A DNA stretch of 64,000 nucleotides from Corynebacterium sp. SCR221107 (GCF_027886475.1 NZ_CP115670.1:1922001-1986000); one strand, 5' to 3'; positions 1 through 10,157 are shown, counted from the stretch's first letter. The notes: a model not told the origin generated them from the letters alone. Translations and numbers: made by a program.

Positions 1-474
1 ATGGGCAAGAAATGGCCGCGCCGGTCTCTTCCGTCAAAGTCCAATTCGGCCTACGGCGATGCCCTGCATTCAAGCCGCTTTGGAAGTTGGGATTATGACT
101 TAAGTTTCAAGCCTCTGGCTGGACACACCAAGTACATGGGCTGGCTGCGCAGCGTGGTCAAATCCCAGGAGCGTCTTCATGCCGGCAAGATCAACTGTGG
201 CGTGCCAGTCCTCACCCTGTGTTCGGCCGAGTCTTCCACCGGAAAGCCCTTTAGCGAAAGATCGCAATCTACCGACGCGGTGCTGAACGTGACCCAAATT
301 AGGCGATGGGCGCCATTCCTCGCCGATTCCAGCACGGTGGAGGCCATCCCCGGCGCTGTTCACGACGTATTTCTTTCCGCCCCCACTCCCCGAAGCCAGG
401 CATTTCGCACGACCGACCTATGGCTTGCCGCAATATTGCCCCCAGGAGCCATGAACTTCCCCGCCCGGTCCTAA
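1..474 (+). CDS. alpha/beta hydrolase, C-terminal part (5' end outside window)
   Basis: The reading frame is open to the left edge and stops with TAA at 472-474, so this is the 3' portion of a longer gene; the ATG at base 1 is probably internal. The visible part matches the end of an alpha/beta hydrolase of the serine-aminopeptidase/lysophospholipase type: a strand VPVLTLCSAESS followed by a region ending IPGAVHDVFLS, whose His would be the catalytic-triad base. The nucleophile Ser and oxyanion region must lie upstream. A hydrolase of this kind next to mycothione reductase is, from memory, a usual corynebacterial arrangement. The substrate cannot be inferred. Confidence 0.6.
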   Translation: MGKKWPRRSLPSKSNSAYGDALHSSRFGSWDYDLSFKPLAGHTKYMGWLRSVVKSQERLHAGKINCGVPVLTLCSAESSTGKPFSERSQSTDAVLNVTQIRRWAPFLADSSTVEAIPGAVHDVFLSAPTPRSQAFRTTDLWLAAILPPGAMNFPARS

Positions 475-957
475 CGCCAGCGACATCATCCTAGGCTGGG
501 ATGAGTGGAAGTCCAACCATTACTGGAGAAAAATCTGGGCGAAACGCAGGCACATTGACGCCCCTGATTCTATTGCACAGCAACGTCCTGGGCTCACTGT
601 GAAAAAGTACAGTAGCACAATGCCTTAGAATCGAGATTCCCTGCTGCTTCGAGATGACCGTGAGCGGTAGATGGAATTCTGCGCGTCTCTTGTACGTTTC
701 AGATAGCTGACGCCGAATTCACAATCAAGCTCAACTAACCTAGTCAGTTCCATTGCGCTTCTCGTCGAACAAGGACTCACCTGTTCACCACCTTCGTTCG
801 AGGGCATTGCTTTTCTATCGTGTAAACAATGAATACGAGCCCCGCACCGAAACCGCTGCGGCTCGAACAAGCGCTACGCTCAGCGAGCTTTACCTAATTT
901 TCAATTCAAAATAACTAGCCATCTTTATAGATCAAGGAAAAGGAAGCAGAAGACAGC
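475..957. other. intergenic region upstream of mtr
   Basis: This 483-bp stretch has no convincing gene. A minus-strand frame at 625-870 (81 codons, rich in Arg and Ser) has no Shine-Dalgarno sequence and low-complexity composition. The last 70 bp are AT-rich and probably hold the mtr promoter. Confidence 0.5.
926..932 (+). promoter_or_regulatory. candidate -10 element of the mtr promoter
   Basis: TATAGAT lies 26 nt before the mtr ATG inside an AT-rich stretch and fits the corynebacterial -10 consensus (TANANT). No good -35 hexamer is visible, which is common in this genus. A purine-rich AAGGAAG ribosome site follows at about 940. Confidence 0.3.
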
Positions 958-2364
958 ATGGCCAACTCCAAGCACTATGACCTTGTAATCGTGGGAACCG
1001 GCTCAGGAAATTCCATTCCGGGGCCAGAATTCGACAACAAGTCCATCGCTATCGTTGAAAAAGGAACTTTTGGTGGCACCTGCCTCAATGTCGGTTGCAT
1101 TCCCACCAAAATGTTCGTTCACGCTGCAGACCTCGCACACGACATTGCCGATGCCAAGCGTTTCGGCGTGCAGGCAAGCCTTAACGGCGTAGACTGGCCC
1201 AGCATTGTCTCCCGCGTGTTCGACAACCGAATCGACCCCATTGCCCGCGGTGGCGAAGAGTACCGCCGCGGTCCACGCACACCCAACATCGACGTCTACG
1301 ACCAGCACGCCACCTTTATTGCCCCCAAGACTCTCAAAACTGGTATCGGCGAGGAAAAATGGATCGTTACCGGCGATCAGATTGTCATCGCCACCGGCGC
1401 TCGTCCGGCGATCCCCGACTTTATTTCCGACTCCAACCTCACGCCAGGTGTGGACTATTTCACGAACGAGAATGTCATGCGCATGCCGGAGCTTCCTCAA
1501 TCGATGATTGTTCTCGGGGGCGGGTTCATCGCCATGGAATTCTCGCACATCTTTAGCTCCTTGGGCGTTGAGGTCAAACTCATCAACCGTTCCGACAAAG
1601 TTCTACGGGTCATGGATGAAGACATTTCGGCCCGCATGACCGAGATTGTCTCCGATCGCTATGAAACGCATCTGGGTCGACTCGTGAGCAAGGTGGAAAA
1701 GGTGGACGGCCTGATTGTTGCCACGCTTGACGACGGATCCCAGGTCAAAGCAGAAACCCTGCTCGTCGCGCTCGGTCGCATCCCCAATGGCGACCAGATG
1801 AACCTTGAGGCGGCAGGCATCGAACTCGATGGCGCTGTCATCAAAGTCGACGAGTATGGTCGCACCAGCGCGCAGGGAGTGTGGGCTCTAGGTGATGTTA
1901 GTTCCCCTTACCAGCTCAAACACGTTGCCAATGCCGAGATGCGAGCAGTTCGCCACAATCTCTTGCACCCAGACAATCTCAAGAAGTTGCCTCACGATGC
2001 CGTTCCGGCTGCAGTGTTTAGCAATCCGCAGATCGCAACGGTTGGCCTGACGGAGCAGCAAGCCAAAGAGGCCGGATACGACATCACAGTGAAGATCCAA
2101 AACTACAGCGACATCGCCTACGGATGGGCGTTAGAAGACTCCACCGGGTTTGCGAAGGTCATCGCCGATCAAAAGACCGGCAAGCTGCTTGGCGCACACA
2201 TCATCGGATATCAGGCATCAAGCCTCATCCAGTCCTTCGTTACCATGCTCGCCTTCGATATGGATGTACGCTCTTTTGCCACCGAACAGTACTGGATCCA
2301 CCCGGCGCTGACCGAGCTGGTGGAAAATGCACTCCTTGGCCTCGATGTCGATAACGCGCAATAG
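958..2364 (+). CDS. mtr: mycothione reductase
   Basis: NADPH-dependent flavoprotein that reduces mycothiol disulfide back to mycothiol, the actinobacterial counterpart of glutathione reductase; cytosolic homodimer. The 468-residue length fits the family. An FAD-binding GTGSGN lies at residues 13-18, followed by the redox-active pair Cys42/Cys47 in GGTCLNVGCIPTK. A second Rossmann motif (VLGGGFIAMEFS) near residue 185 binds NADPH, and the C-terminal dimerisation segment carries HPALTELVE with the His-Glu pair that assists the active site. The start is chosen for the AAGGAAG site upstream. A short GC hairpin with few Ts follows the stop. The glutathione and dihydrolipoamide paralogues are less likely given the genus and the match to Mtr-type motifs. 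Confidence 0.9.
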   Translation: MANSKHYDLVIVGTGSGNSIPGPEFDNKSIAIVEKGTFGGTCLNVGCIPTKMFVHAADLAHDIADAKRFGVQASLNGVDWPSIVSRVFDNRIDPIARGGEEYRRGPRTPNIDVYDQHATFIAPKTLKTGIGEEKWIVTGDQIVIATGARPAIPDFISDSNLTPGVDYFTNENVMRMPELPQSMIVLGGGFIAMEFSHIFSSLGVEVKLINRSDKVLRVMDEDISARMTEIVSDRYETHLGRLVSKVEKVDGLIVATLDDGSQVKAETLLVALGRIPNGDQMNLEAAGIELDGAVIKVDEYGRTSAQGVWALGDVSSPYQLKHVANAEMRAVRHNLLHPDNLKKLPHDAVPAAVFSNPQIATVGLTEQQAKEAGYDITVKIQNYSDIAYGWALEDSTGFAKVIADQKTGKLLGAHIIGYQASSLIQSFVTMLAFDMDVRSFATEQYWIHPALTELVENALLGLDVDNAQ

Positions 2365-2574
2365 AGCAATCCATCACCGCGAGAGCCCTTTCACAAAAGC
2401 CACACCATTCACTTAATCATCAGCCCCCACGGGGGCTTTGAGACCGACGAGAACGCTCCTGCATGGGCACAGATCTGGCGCGACGTCACCTACGTCGGTG
2501 TCGCTGGCACCGTCATCGGCGCTATCATCGCCGGCATCAACTGGCTGAAGTTCCAGGGCATCCTGCCTTACTGA
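2365..2574 (+). pseudogene. remnant: C-terminal end of a membrane protein, no start codon
   Basis: Directly after the mtr stop, and in the same frame, the reading stays open to TGA at 2572-2574. From about 2437 the translation looks like the true end of a protein: an acidic stretch FETDENAPAWAQIW, then a hydrophobic segment (YVGVAGTVIGAIIAGINWL) and the end KFQGILPY. There is no ATG, GTG with a ribosome site, or upstream domain. A good terminator for the plus strand follows at 2629-2669, as expected after a real gene end. I read this as the surviving 3' end of a transporter-like gene whose front was deleted; the family is not recognised. Confidence 0.5.
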
Positions 2575-2628
2575 TTGCCATGCGCAAGGGGTAACCTAGT
2601 CCCCAAGGCGCAGCTTGAATAGCTTGGA

Positions 2629-2669
2629 GCGGGCGGGGTCATCCATTTGAGGATGGCCCCGCCCGCTTT
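2629..2669 (+). terminator. strong hairpin, plus-strand terminator
   Basis: Sixteen paired bases (2629-2644 with 2651-2666, one G-T wobble), a six-base loop and TTT. A weaker interrupted hairpin (2581-2613) precedes it. It faces the end of cobQ but has no T-run on the minus side. Confidence 0.65.
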
Positions 2670-2721
2670 GCGTCTTTGTACTGCGGCCCAGACAACATGG
2701 GGGCAAAAGGCAGTATGCTAT

Positions 2722-4188
2722 CTAATCTTGGTATTTCTGGGACGGTTTCAGGCCGACAGCGACGGCCAAAGCATCAAGGTCCCAATGCGCCTCGATAACG
2801 TCGGCAAGCATGTCCAGCTGCGCTTCACGGGCGGCAGCGAAGCTGGTGTCATTGGCCAAAACGAATCCATAACGTCCGGAGAGCTCAGCAACCTCGCGCA
2901 GGAATTGTCTTCTGGACTCATCATGTTCCAGATGACCGTGCCGGTGGGTGCCGAAGCACGCACCGCTGCGCGATCCTTCCGCACCAATCCATGCGGGATC
3001 ACCCGAATATTCCACCCGACCGTGGTGCACCTCGTAGGCACCGTTGGGGTGGCGGATGAGGGTCTTTTCCGGGTGAAAAACGATGCGTGCGTCGAAGATG
3101 CCAAGCCCGTCAACGGGGTCGGGGCTCCCAGCCTCGACTGGATCGACGATGGTGGTACACATCATCTGGTAGCCGCCGCAGACCCCGAGAACCGGCTGCC
3201 CATTGCGCGCGCGATGCACGATTGCCTGTGCAATCCCCGTGTCTCTTATCCACTTGAGGTCGCTGAGCGTGGACTTGGAGCCGGGCACTACCGCAAGATC
3301 GGCATCGAGCACGTCGCGTGGGTCGTCGGTCCACACCACCGTGATTCCTGGCTCGCACGCCAACGCCTCGACATCGGTCGCGTTGGAGATCCGCGGCAGG
3401 CGCACGGCGGCGACCTTGAGCCTTTCCGTCCCCACGGGTGCCAACTTCGGGCCGACGGAGGTGCCTATGGCTGATTGCAGGGAATCTTCGGCATCTATCC
3501 ACAGCCCATTGACGAAGGGCAAGACTGCCACCGTAGGCACGCCGGTCATCGACTCCAGCTCTTCGAGCCCCGGTTTAAGGATCGACTCATCGCCACGGAA
3601 TTTATTGACCACGAATCCCTTGATCCTTGCCCGATCCGATGCGGAAACTATCTGGTGGGTGCCGTAGAAATGCGCCAGCACTCCCCCGCGGTCAATGTCA
3701 CCAACAAGAAACACCGGGAGATCGGCGAGCTCCGCGAGCCCAAAATTGGCGACGTCGGTTTCCCTCAGATTGATCTCCGCCGGCGAACCGGCGCCCTCAC
3801 AGATCACCAGATCATAGGCATCCTCCAGCTCTTCGAGGCAGGCCGCGGCCACCTCCCGAAGCTGGGTGCGGTGCTCGATGTAGTTTTTTGCCGAGACGTT
3901 GCCTCGGGCTTTCCCCTTGACTACTAATTGGCTGGTTCGATCGGAACCAGGCTTGAGCAGAATTGGGTTGAAGCTTGTCGACGGCACCAGGCCGCAGGCT
4001 GCAGCCTGCAGCGCCTGCGCGCGGCCGATTTCCCCGCCGTCTGGAGTAACCGCCGAGTTATTCGACATGTTCTGGGCTTTGAAGGGAGCAACCCTTAGCC
4101 CTCGTCTCGCAAAGGCCCTACATAATCCGGCAACGACGACCGACTTGCCCGCATCCGAGGTACATCCCGCCACCAAAAAAGCTGTCAT
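2722..4188 (-). CDS. cobQ: cobyric acid synthase CobQ
   Basis: Glutamine-dependent amidotransferase that amidates four carboxyls of adenosyl-cobyrinate a,c-diamide in cobalamin (B12) synthesis or remodelling. The 488 residues comprise an N-terminal dethiobiotin-synthetase-like ATPase domain ([17 protein letters not shown] at residues 6-22) and a C-terminal class I glutaminase domain with the nucleophile Cys337 in [11 protein letters not shown] and His residues in [10 protein letters not shown] near residue 420. No other cob genes are in the window, so it stands alone; some corynebacteria have only partial B12 pathways. The related MurT/GatD pair was considered, but the domain order and length fit CobQ. 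A copy of the CGTCGGCAAGCA repeat lies inside it (2799-2810), read as Leu-Ala-Asp. Confidence 0.9.
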   Translation of the reverse strand: MTAFLVAGCTSDAGKSVVVAGLCRAFARRGLRVAPFKAQNMSNNSAVTPDGGEIGRAQALQAAACGLVPSTSFNPILLKPGSDRTSQLVVKGKARGNVSAKNYIEHRTQLREVAAACLEELEDAYDLVICEGAGSPAEINLRETDVANFGLAELADLPVFLVGDIDRGGVLAHFYGTHQIVSASDRARIKGFVVNKFRGDESILKPGLEELESMTGVPTVAVLPFVNGLWIDAEDSLQSAIGTSVGPKLAPVGTERLKVAAVRLPRISNATDVEALACEPGITVVWTDDPRDVLDADLAVVPGSKSTLSDLKWIRDTGIAQAIVHRARNGQPVLGVCGGYQMMCTTIVDPVEAGSPDPVDGLGIFDARIVFHPEKTLIRHPNGAYEVHHGRVEYSGDPAWIGAEGSRSGACFGTHRHGHLEHDESRRQFLREVAELSGRYGFVLANDTSFAAAREAQLDMLADVIEAHWDLDALAVAVGLKPSQKYQD

Positions 4189-4344
4189 AGGAAACTATCT
4201 TACAAACGGCAGCCTCAAGAACTGCCTCATCTCAAGGCCAACGCTGGCCTCGAGCACAGGTGGTTGCTCAACAGACCAGCGAGAAGCCGCCTTCGACTGG
4301 AAGCACCATGGTTGCCAACCACAGTGGGGAAGGCGACGGGTGAA

Positions 4345-4356
4345 CGTCGGAAAGCA
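4345..4356 (+). repeat. CGTCGGAAAGCA repeat, intergenic (map/cobQ)
   Basis: Exact copy of the window-wide 12-mer, 57 bp downstream of the map stop. No clear hairpin accompanies it. Confidence 0.8.
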
Positions 4357-4413
4357 CGATGCAACGCCAGCCAAGACCAGCCGTGTCCGTCTTGCGCTGC
4401 ATCATGGTGGGAC

Positions 4414-5283
4414 TTATTCGGTGGGCAGGGTGAGGATCTCGTTGCCATCCTCCGTGATGACGATGGTGTGCTCGAACTGAGCTGTGAACTTGTGGTCATC
4501 GTTTTGCACGGTCCAACCGTTGTCCCAAATCGTGTAATCGAGCGAGCCGAGATTGATCATCGGTTCAATGGTCAATGTCATGCCCGGTTCGAGAACATTA
4601 CGGTAAGCCTGGGAATCATAATGCAAGACCACCAATCCATTGTGGAAGGTGGGGCCGACCCCGTGACCAGTGAAGTCGCGCACCACGTTGTAGCCAAATC
4701 GCTTGGCATAGGCCTCGATCACCCTGCCGATGACGTTAATCTCGCGGCCTGGCTTTGCGGCGCGGATACCACGCATCATGGCTTCCTCGGTGCGCTCGAC
4801 CAGCAGGCGGTGTTCCTCGGAGACATCGCCAGCCAGGAAGGTTGCGTTAGTATCGCCATGCACGCCGTTCTTGAAGGCGGTGACATCGATATTGACGATA
4901 TCGCCGTCCTCAATCACCGTGGTATCCGGGATGCCATGACAGATAATCTCATTCAAAGAAACGCAACAAGACTTGGGAAAATCGAGGTAACCAAGCGTTG
5001 AAGGATAGGCGCCATGATCGCACATGTACTCATGGGCGATGCGGTCAATCTCATCAGTGCTTACCCCGGGAGCCACAGCCGCACCGGCGACCTTCAGTGC
5101 ATTCGCAGCAATAGCAGATGCCTCCCGCATAGCCTCGATGACCTCCGGGGTTTGCACGAAGGGCTCACCTTGGTTTTCTTTGACCGTTGGCTTCCACACG
5201 TATTCTGGGCGCGGAATGCTGGCCGGAACCTCGCGGATCGGTGTTGGTTTGCCTGGACGAAGCGGTGCACGATTGGCAGCCAT
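4414..5283 (-). CDS. map: type I methionine aminopeptidase with N-terminal extension
   Basis: Removes the initiator methionine from nascent proteins, a two-metal cytosolic enzyme. Metal-ligand motifs of the M24 fold are present: [19 protein letters not shown] (two Asp), [12 protein letters not shown] (His), [10 protein letters not shown] (Glu) and [10 protein letters not shown] (Glu). The first 40 or so residues are Pro-rich ([21 protein letters not shown]), the extension typical of actinobacterial MetAP-1c. The start is supported by AAGGAAATTTC immediately before the ATG. The divergent-looking 273 bp before it toward the PBP gene holds no gene. Confidence 0.93.
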   Translation of the reverse strand: MAANRAPLRPGKPTPIREVPASIPRPEYVWKPTVKENQGEPFVQTPEVIEAMREASAIAANALKVAGAAVAPGVSTDEIDRIAHEYMCDHGAYPSTLGYLDFPKSCCVSLNEIICHGIPDTTVIEDGDIVNIDVTAFKNGVHGDTNATFLAGDVSEEHRLLVERTEEAMMRGIRAAKPGREINVIGRVIEAYAKRFGYNVVRDFTGHGVGPTFHNGLVVLHYDSQAYRNVLEPGMTLTIEPMINLGSLDYTIWDNGWTVQNDDHKFTAQFEHTIVITEDGNEILTLPTE

Positions 5284-5556
5284 GAAATTTCCTTACAACT
5301 GTCTTTTAAGTAAATGGGAACAATAATCCACCGGCGAGCGCACACGCCGCCGACTAGATGAGAGGCCAAATTCCTCTCACAACCCCTCGATTGTACTCGC
5401 CTACGCAAGCACTCACTCTAAAGCAGTGGCCTTCGGGCATCGCACCACTACTTCGATGCCGTTAGTGACAAACGGATGACGGTGGCCAGAAAGGGCGTTC
5501 CAACCCGGAAAGCTGCTGGCGCGGACGCTGACGATTACTCCTCGGCTAAGTCCCCG

Positions 5557-7467
5557 CTATTGACCAGCGACCATGGGGTCTGACTGAACCACTGCGGCTT
5601 CGGATTCCGCACCTTCAGGGCCCATCCCAACGACTGTTCCTGCACCACCGGCATTGAGCTCGTCCAAGCGGGTTAAGAACTTGTCCGTAATCGCCACCGA
5701 GGTCTCCGAACCGCCTCCGAGAACGACAAGAGTTGCGAAGGCAATATCATCGCGATACCCGGTAAACCAAGCGTGCGAGCCTTCGTTGATTTCTGCCTCA
5801 CCAGTTTTGCCATAGATCTCGCCGCCTGCTTGCATACCAGCAGCGGTACCACTGGTAACCACCGATCGCATGAGCGTGCGCAGTTGATTCAAGGTCTCGG
5901 GCTCCGGTGCAGCAACGTCGATGCTTGCGGTGGTCTCATGCCCTGAAATCAAGGTCGGCAGCGGGGTGTGGCCAGCCGCTGCCGTGGCAGAGACCAAGGC
6001 CATGCCGAAAGGCGAGGCCAAGTCCGCGCCCTGGCCATAGCCGGCCTCAGTTCGCTCGAGTTCGGTCTCCCCCTCCGGTATGGAGCCAGTGATGGTGGTC
6101 AGTCCCGGGATGTCATAGTCAACACCCAAACCAAAAGACAAACCCATAGCCTTGAGCTGTCCCTGGCCAAGTTGCTCAGAGATGTTTGCAAACGTGGTGT
6201 TGCAGGACTTTGCAAAAGCATTCGTTAGCGCAGTATCTCCCAGGGAAAACTGATTGTAGTTGTTAACGATTCGACCATAGATATTCATCGATCCCGGGCA
6301 TGGGACGATCGAATCGGAATTAAGCCCTTGATCCTGGATACCGGCCGAAGCCGTGATGATCTTAAACGTCGAGCCGGGTGGGTACTGTCCATTCAGCGCA
6401 ATGTCACCATCCTCGTCGGCCTTGTCAGACTGCGCCACGGCAAGGATCTCCCCAGTTGATGGGCGTATGGCAACCAGCATCGTCTTCATATCGGCGCGCA
6501 TATTCACTGCTTCCTCCGCCGCTCGCTGCACGTTGTGGTCCAAGCTGATGCGTACCGACGGAGCCACTGTCGGCGCGTGATAGTCCAACTGGCCAATGAC
6601 CGCACCATCGTGGTTTACCGCATCGATCTCCCAGCCGTTGGCGCCCTCGAGGTCGCTTTCCACAAGTTCTGCCACGCGGGATACGATGTCTGGTGCGAAG
6701 TTAGGATCAGTTGCTACCATCGCAGGCTCTTCGTTGAAAAAGACCTCTGGGCTGCGCTCCAATGTCGTCTTCAGCGCCTGCCCTTGCGCCTGGCTAACCA
6801 CTGCAACTGAGTATGTGCCGTTGGCGCCTTTGAGGTTATTTTCCAATTCGTCGGCATCAATCGTGCCGGCTGACTCATCATCGGCGCGGGCTGCATTGAT
6901 GGCATTGGCAACCGTCATTGCAGTGGAGCGAGCATTGCTTACCGCGTCGGTGTCCACGAGTACCCGGAACACGGTGCCCGGGCGCAAGACTTCCGCGCCG
7001 TCGGAGGAGATGACGCTGGCACGCTCGGCATTGACGGCACGTAACTCCAGATGCTGGTTGGCTCCCAGCTGCGGATGGATCAGTGAGGGCGCCCACCGAA
7101 TGCGCCATTGGTCGTTGATGCGATTCAACGTCATATTCGCTTCGTAAGTAAGCTCGCGGTCGCGTGGAAGATCCCAGGTGACGTTGTACCTCGCAGTAGC
7201 AACCGTGCCGTCGAGTTTGACATCCGTCAGCTCAGTCTCGACTCCCTCCGCCTGCAGACCATCCCAGCTCGCCGACAAGGTGGACGCGGCCTGGCTGGCG
7301 TTGTCACTTGCCTGGCCTGCAGCCTCGAAGTTCTGGGCCTGCCAATCGTCAAGGAACTGTTCAACGACAGGATTTGCCGAAGCCGGCTTGGGTGTGCAGC
7401 CAACGAGCTGGCCGGCAGCCACTCCCGCCACCAGCAGAACTGAGAGAAATCTCCGCATGAGCTTCAA
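5557..7467 (-). CDS. penicillin-binding transpeptidase, lipoprotein with MecA-like N-domain
   Basis: Class B penicillin-binding protein that cross-links peptidoglycan outside the membrane. Residues 1-24 form a lipoprotein signal with lipobox LVGC (Cys24), so it is lipid-anchored rather than held by a transmembrane helix. An NTF2-like domain as in MecA (residues ~32-140) and a dimerisation domain precede the transpeptidase domain, which has the active Ser in STFK (366-369), SCN (421-423) and KTG (554-556). A Ser/Glu-rich tail ends the 636 residues. The MecA-type N-domain is normal in corynebacteria and by itself says nothing about resistance. It lies between map and ispG, each separated by more than 160 bp. 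Confidence 0.9.
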   Translation of the reverse strand: MKLMRRFLSVLLVAGVAAGQLVGCTPKPASANPVVEQFLDDWQAQNFEAAGQASDNASQAASTLSASWDGLQAEGVETELTDVKLDGTVATARYNVTWDLPRDRELTYEANMTLNRINDQWRIRWAPSLIHPQLGANQHLELRAVNAERASVISSDGAEVLRPGTVFRVLVDTDAVSNARSTAMTVANAINAARADDESAGTIDADELENNLKGANGTYSVAVVSQAQGQALKTTLERSPEVFFNEEPAMVATDPNFAPDIVSRVAELVESDLEGANGWEIDAVNHDGAVIGQLDYHAPTVAPSVRISLDHNVQRAAEEAVNMRADMKTMLVAIRPSTGEILAVAQSDKADEDGDIALNGQYPPGSTFKIITASAGIQDQGLNSDSIVPCPGSMNIYGRIVNNYNQFSLGDTALTNAFAKSCNTTFANISEQLGQGQLKAMGLSFGLGVDYDIPGLTTITGSIPEGETELERTEAGYGQGADLASPFGMALVSATAAAGHTPLPTLISGHETTASIDVAAPEPETLNQLRTLMRSVVTSGTAAGMQAGGEIYGKTGEAEINEGSHAWFTGYRDDIAFATLVVLGGGSETSVAITDKFLTRLDELNAGGAGTVVGMGPEGAESEAAVVQSDPMVAGQ

Positions 7468-7564
7468 CGTATCACTCGCTGGCCCGCGCCACAGTTTGCC
7501 ACTCCCACCGCCTCACCGTAGGGGCACCGATGCAGCGGTGGGAGTATCAACGCCCCATTCACCA

Positions 7565-7597
7565 AGAGCCGCCACCAACGTACGTGGTGACGGCTCT
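7565..7597 (-). terminator. hairpin after ispG
   Basis: AGAGCCG and CGGCTCT arms with a further CACCA/TGGTG pair inside, 33 bp downstream of the ispG stop. There is no long T-run, so termination may be partial. Confidence 0.5.
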
Positions 7598-7629
7598 CTT
7601 GAGCTTAGCTGCACATGGCGCGCGACAGA

Positions 7630-8793
7630 TTACTTGGTGATGGACACCTTCGAGGGGCCGCCTTCCTTAATCTCCAAACCCTGCTCCTCAGCCAGGCGCA
7701 TGGCCTCTTCGATGAGAGTTTGGACGATCTGGGATTCCGGAACCGTCTTGATAACCTCGCCCTTGACAAAGATCTGACCCTTGCCGTTGCCGGAGGCAAC
7801 ACCCAAATCGGCATCGCGTGCCTCGCCCGGGCCATTGACCACACACCCCATGACGGCAACACGCAGCGGAATGTTCATGCCGTCCAGTGCGGCGGTGACT
7901 TCTTCGGCGAGGGTGTACACATCCACCTGTGCACGGCCGCACGAAGGGCACGAGACAATTTCGAGTCCGCGCTCGCGCAAGTTCAGCGACTGCAGAATCT
8001 GGTCGCCGACCTTAATCTCCTCCACGGGATCAGCAGACAAGGAAACGCGAATAGTGTCACCAATGCCCTGGCTAAGCAAAGCGCCGAAAGCCACTGCGGA
8101 CTTAATCGTGCCTTGGAAAGCCGGGCCAGCTTCCGTAACGCCAAGGTGCAGCGGATAGTCGGTCTTGGCGGCCAACTGGCGATAAGCCTCCACCATGATG
8201 ACAGGGTCGTTGTGCTTGACGGAGATGGCGATATCACCAAAGCCGTGCTCTTCGAAGAGGCTCGCCTCCCAAATGGCAGACTCGACAAGAGCCTCTGGGG
8301 TGGCCTTGCCGTACTTTTCCAGCAAACGCCTATCCAAGGATCCCGCGTTGACACCGATGCGAATCGGGATACCCGCATCTCCGGCAGCCTTTGCGACTTC
8401 CTTCACACGGCCATCAAATTCCTTGATGTTGCCGGGATTGACGCGGACGGCTGCACAGCCGGCATCGATAGCTGCAAAGATGTACTTCGGCTGGAAGTGA
8501 ATGTCGGCCACGACTGGGATCGGCGACTTCTTCGCGATGATCGGCAGGGCCTCAGCGTCCACGGTCTTAGGGCACGCGACGCGGATAATGTCGCAGCCAG
8601 ATGCGGTCAGCTGTGCGATTTGCTGCAGGGTTGCGTTGACATCGTGGGTCTTGGTGGTGGTCATCGACTGAACTGACACCGGGTAATCAGAGCCGATGCC
8701 TACGTTTCCAACCATGATCTGGCGCGTTTTGCGACGTGGCGCCAAGGTTGGAAGAGGTGCTTCTGGAAGACCAAGGCCGATGGGGGTAGACAC
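7630..8793 (-). CDS. ispG: 4-hydroxy-3-methylbut-2-enyl diphosphate synthase (flavodoxin/ferredoxin)
   Basis: Iron-sulfur enzyme of the non-mevalonate (MEP) isoprenoid pathway, converting MEcPP to HMBPP. The 387 residues are the usual bacterial length. The TIM-barrel part begins near [22 protein letters not shown], and the 4Fe-4S cysteines are in SCPSCGR and [11 protein letters not shown] in the C-terminal domain. The next minus-strand genes upstream are rip1 and dxr, so two MEP enzymes flank the membrane protease, the conserved actinobacterial order. The 155-bp upstream gap contains its own AT-rich promoter-like region with a 9-bp direct repeat. Confidence 0.95.
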   Translation of the reverse strand: MSTPIGLGLPEAPLPTLAPRRKTRQIMVGNVGIGSDYPVSVQSMTTTKTHDVNATLQQIAQLTASGCDIIRVACPKTVDAEALPIIAKKSPIPVVADIHFQPKYIFAAIDAGCAAVRVNPGNIKEFDGRVKEVAKAAGDAGIPIRIGVNAGSLDRRLLEKYGKATPEALVESAIWEASLFEEHGFGDIAISVKHNDPVIMVEAYRQLAAKTDYPLHLGVTEAGPAFQGTIKSAVAFGALLSQGIGDTIRVSLSADPVEEIKVGDQILQSLNLRERGLEIVSCPSCGRAQVDVYTLAEEVTAALDGMNIPLRVAVMGCVVNGPGEARDADLGVASGNGKGQIFVKGEVIKTVPESQIVQTLIEEAMRLAEEQGLEIKEGGPSKVSITK

Positions 8794-8862
8794 GTGTATT
8801 GCTCTCCTTGAGGAACCCGTAGGCTTCTGCGAAACCTAGACGGAACCTAATTGAAGTTTTAA

Positions 8863-8895
8863 ATAGGTACTAGCCAATCTAGTTAGATAGGTACT
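8863..8895. repeat. direct repeat ATAGGTACT x2 upstream of ispG
   Basis: Two identical 9-mers at 8863-8871 and 8887-8895, 24 bp apart, in the AT-rich gap between rip1 and ispG. The spacing is close to two helix turns, so a regulator site is possible, but no known factor is recognised. Confidence 0.4.
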
Positions 8896-8948
8896 TCTTT
8901 GGATTCTACACTTCCCCACTAACTCGGCCTGTTGGCAACAAACGTTCT

Positions 8949-10157
8949 TTAGCCGAAGGCGCGAATTGGATTGACCACATCGGCCAGAATGACGATGACG
9001 CCCACTCCCACGAGCAGCGCGGCCACAGCCATCGTCAGTGGCATGAGCTTTTGATAGTCCGCCGGACCAGCCACTGGCAGCCCGCGAAGGCGACGGATAA
9101 AGTCCCTGACTTTTTCATAGAGCACCACCGCAATGTGGCCACCATCGAGTGGTGGAAGCGGGATGAGATTAAACACAGCCAAAAACAGGTTGAGGTTGGC
9201 AAGCAGAAGGAAGAAACTCGACCACATCGAGCGCTCAGCCAGTTCACCTCCAACGCGGGAAGCACCGACAACGCTCACCGGGCTATCGGCCTCACGCTCC
9301 CCACCGAAAATGGACGCCGCAACTCCTGGAATCTTGCCCGGAAATGCAGCAACCCCCTTCACAGTCTCCCCCATGAGGAATCCCATGTAGTGGTTGGCCA
9401 CCACGAAAGACTCCGTGGCACTCGATGGTTCAATGACAACGGGCGCATTGGATACCCCAATCGCACCAACGGCGACTTCGTTACCGCTCGAGTCCAGCCG
9501 GGATGCGGTAGCAACAGGTACAGCGATCTCTAGGTTGTCGCTGCCGCGGACAACCGAGAGGGTGATTGTTTCTCCCGGGCGTGCCATCACGTAGTCACGG
9601 AGAGCCACGAAGCTTTCCAGCTTTTCACCATCCACCGCGGTAATTTTGTCTCCCGGGAGAAGGCCTGCCTCACCGGCTGGCCCTGTTCCACTACATTCAG
9701 CGAGAGTTTGTGCATCTAGCTGGCGCGGTGCCACGCAGGTTACCTCACCGACGGTCGGAGTGTAGTCTGCCTTGGGATCGGCAAGTCCAGAGGTCAACGC
9801 CACCAAGTAGAAGATCACGAAGGCGATGATGAAATTGACAAAGACTCCGCCGAGCAGCACGATGATGCGCTTCCATGCAGGTTTATCCCGCATGGCGTAC
9901 GGTTCTTCCTCCTTGGTGACCTCATCTTGATTCGTCATTCCGGCGATATCGCAGAACCCGCCCAAAGGAATCAGCTTGAATCCGTACTCGGTGTGCCCTC
10001 GGGTAAAGGAAAAAACCTTGGGGCCAAAGCCAATGAAAAACCTGCGCACCCGCATGCCCGTTGCGCGTGCCGCCGTATAGTGGCCGGCCTCATGTACACC
10101 AATTGTTACGGCAATGCCGAGGGCAAACAGAAGGACACCAATGAGGTAGGAAATCAC
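8949..10157 (-). CDS. rip1: M50 site-2 protease (Rip1/RseP family)
   Basis: Intramembrane zinc metalloprotease that cleaves membrane-bound anti-sigma factors and similar substrates. The first transmembrane helix carries HEAGH (residues 22-26), the zinc ligands and catalytic Glu; the third ligand is in PPLDGGH near residue 345. A PDZ domain lies between (roughly residues 130-270). At least four hydrophobic segments are visible, and the length of 402 residues fits the family. It sits between dxr and ispG, as in mycobacteria (where Rip1 is Rv2869c). The ATG follows a weak ribosome site. Confidence 0.9.
   Translation of the reverse strand: MISYLIGVLLFALGIAVTIGVHEAGHYTAARATGMRVRRFFIGFGPKVFSFTRGHTEYGFKLIPLGGFCDIAGMTNQDEVTKEEEPYAMRDKPAWKRIIVLLGGVFVNFIIAFVIFYLVALTSGLADPKADYTPTVGEVTCVAPRQLDAQTLAECSGTGPAGEAGLLPGDKITAVDGEKLESFVALRDYVMARPGETITLSVVRGSDNLEIAVPVATASRLDSSGNEVAVGAIGVSNAPVVIEPSSATESFVVANHYMGFLMGETVKGVAAFPGKIPGVAASIFGGEREADSPVSVVGASRVGGELAERSMWSSFFLLLANLNLFLAVFNLIPLPPLDGGHIAVVLYEKVRDFIRRLRGLPVAGPADYQKLMPLTMAVAALLVGVGVIVILADVVNPIRAFG

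Noticed and set aside
625..870. 81-codon minus-strand frame
   Set aside because: Arg/Ser-rich, no ribosome site, and no homology I can recognise.
2647..3474. Long plus-strand open frame (275 codons)
   Set aside because: It is antisense to cobQ, shows no family motif, and results from the codon pattern of that gene.
7615..8676. Plus-strand open frame of 353 codons
   Set aside because: Antisense to ispG with no recognisable motif.
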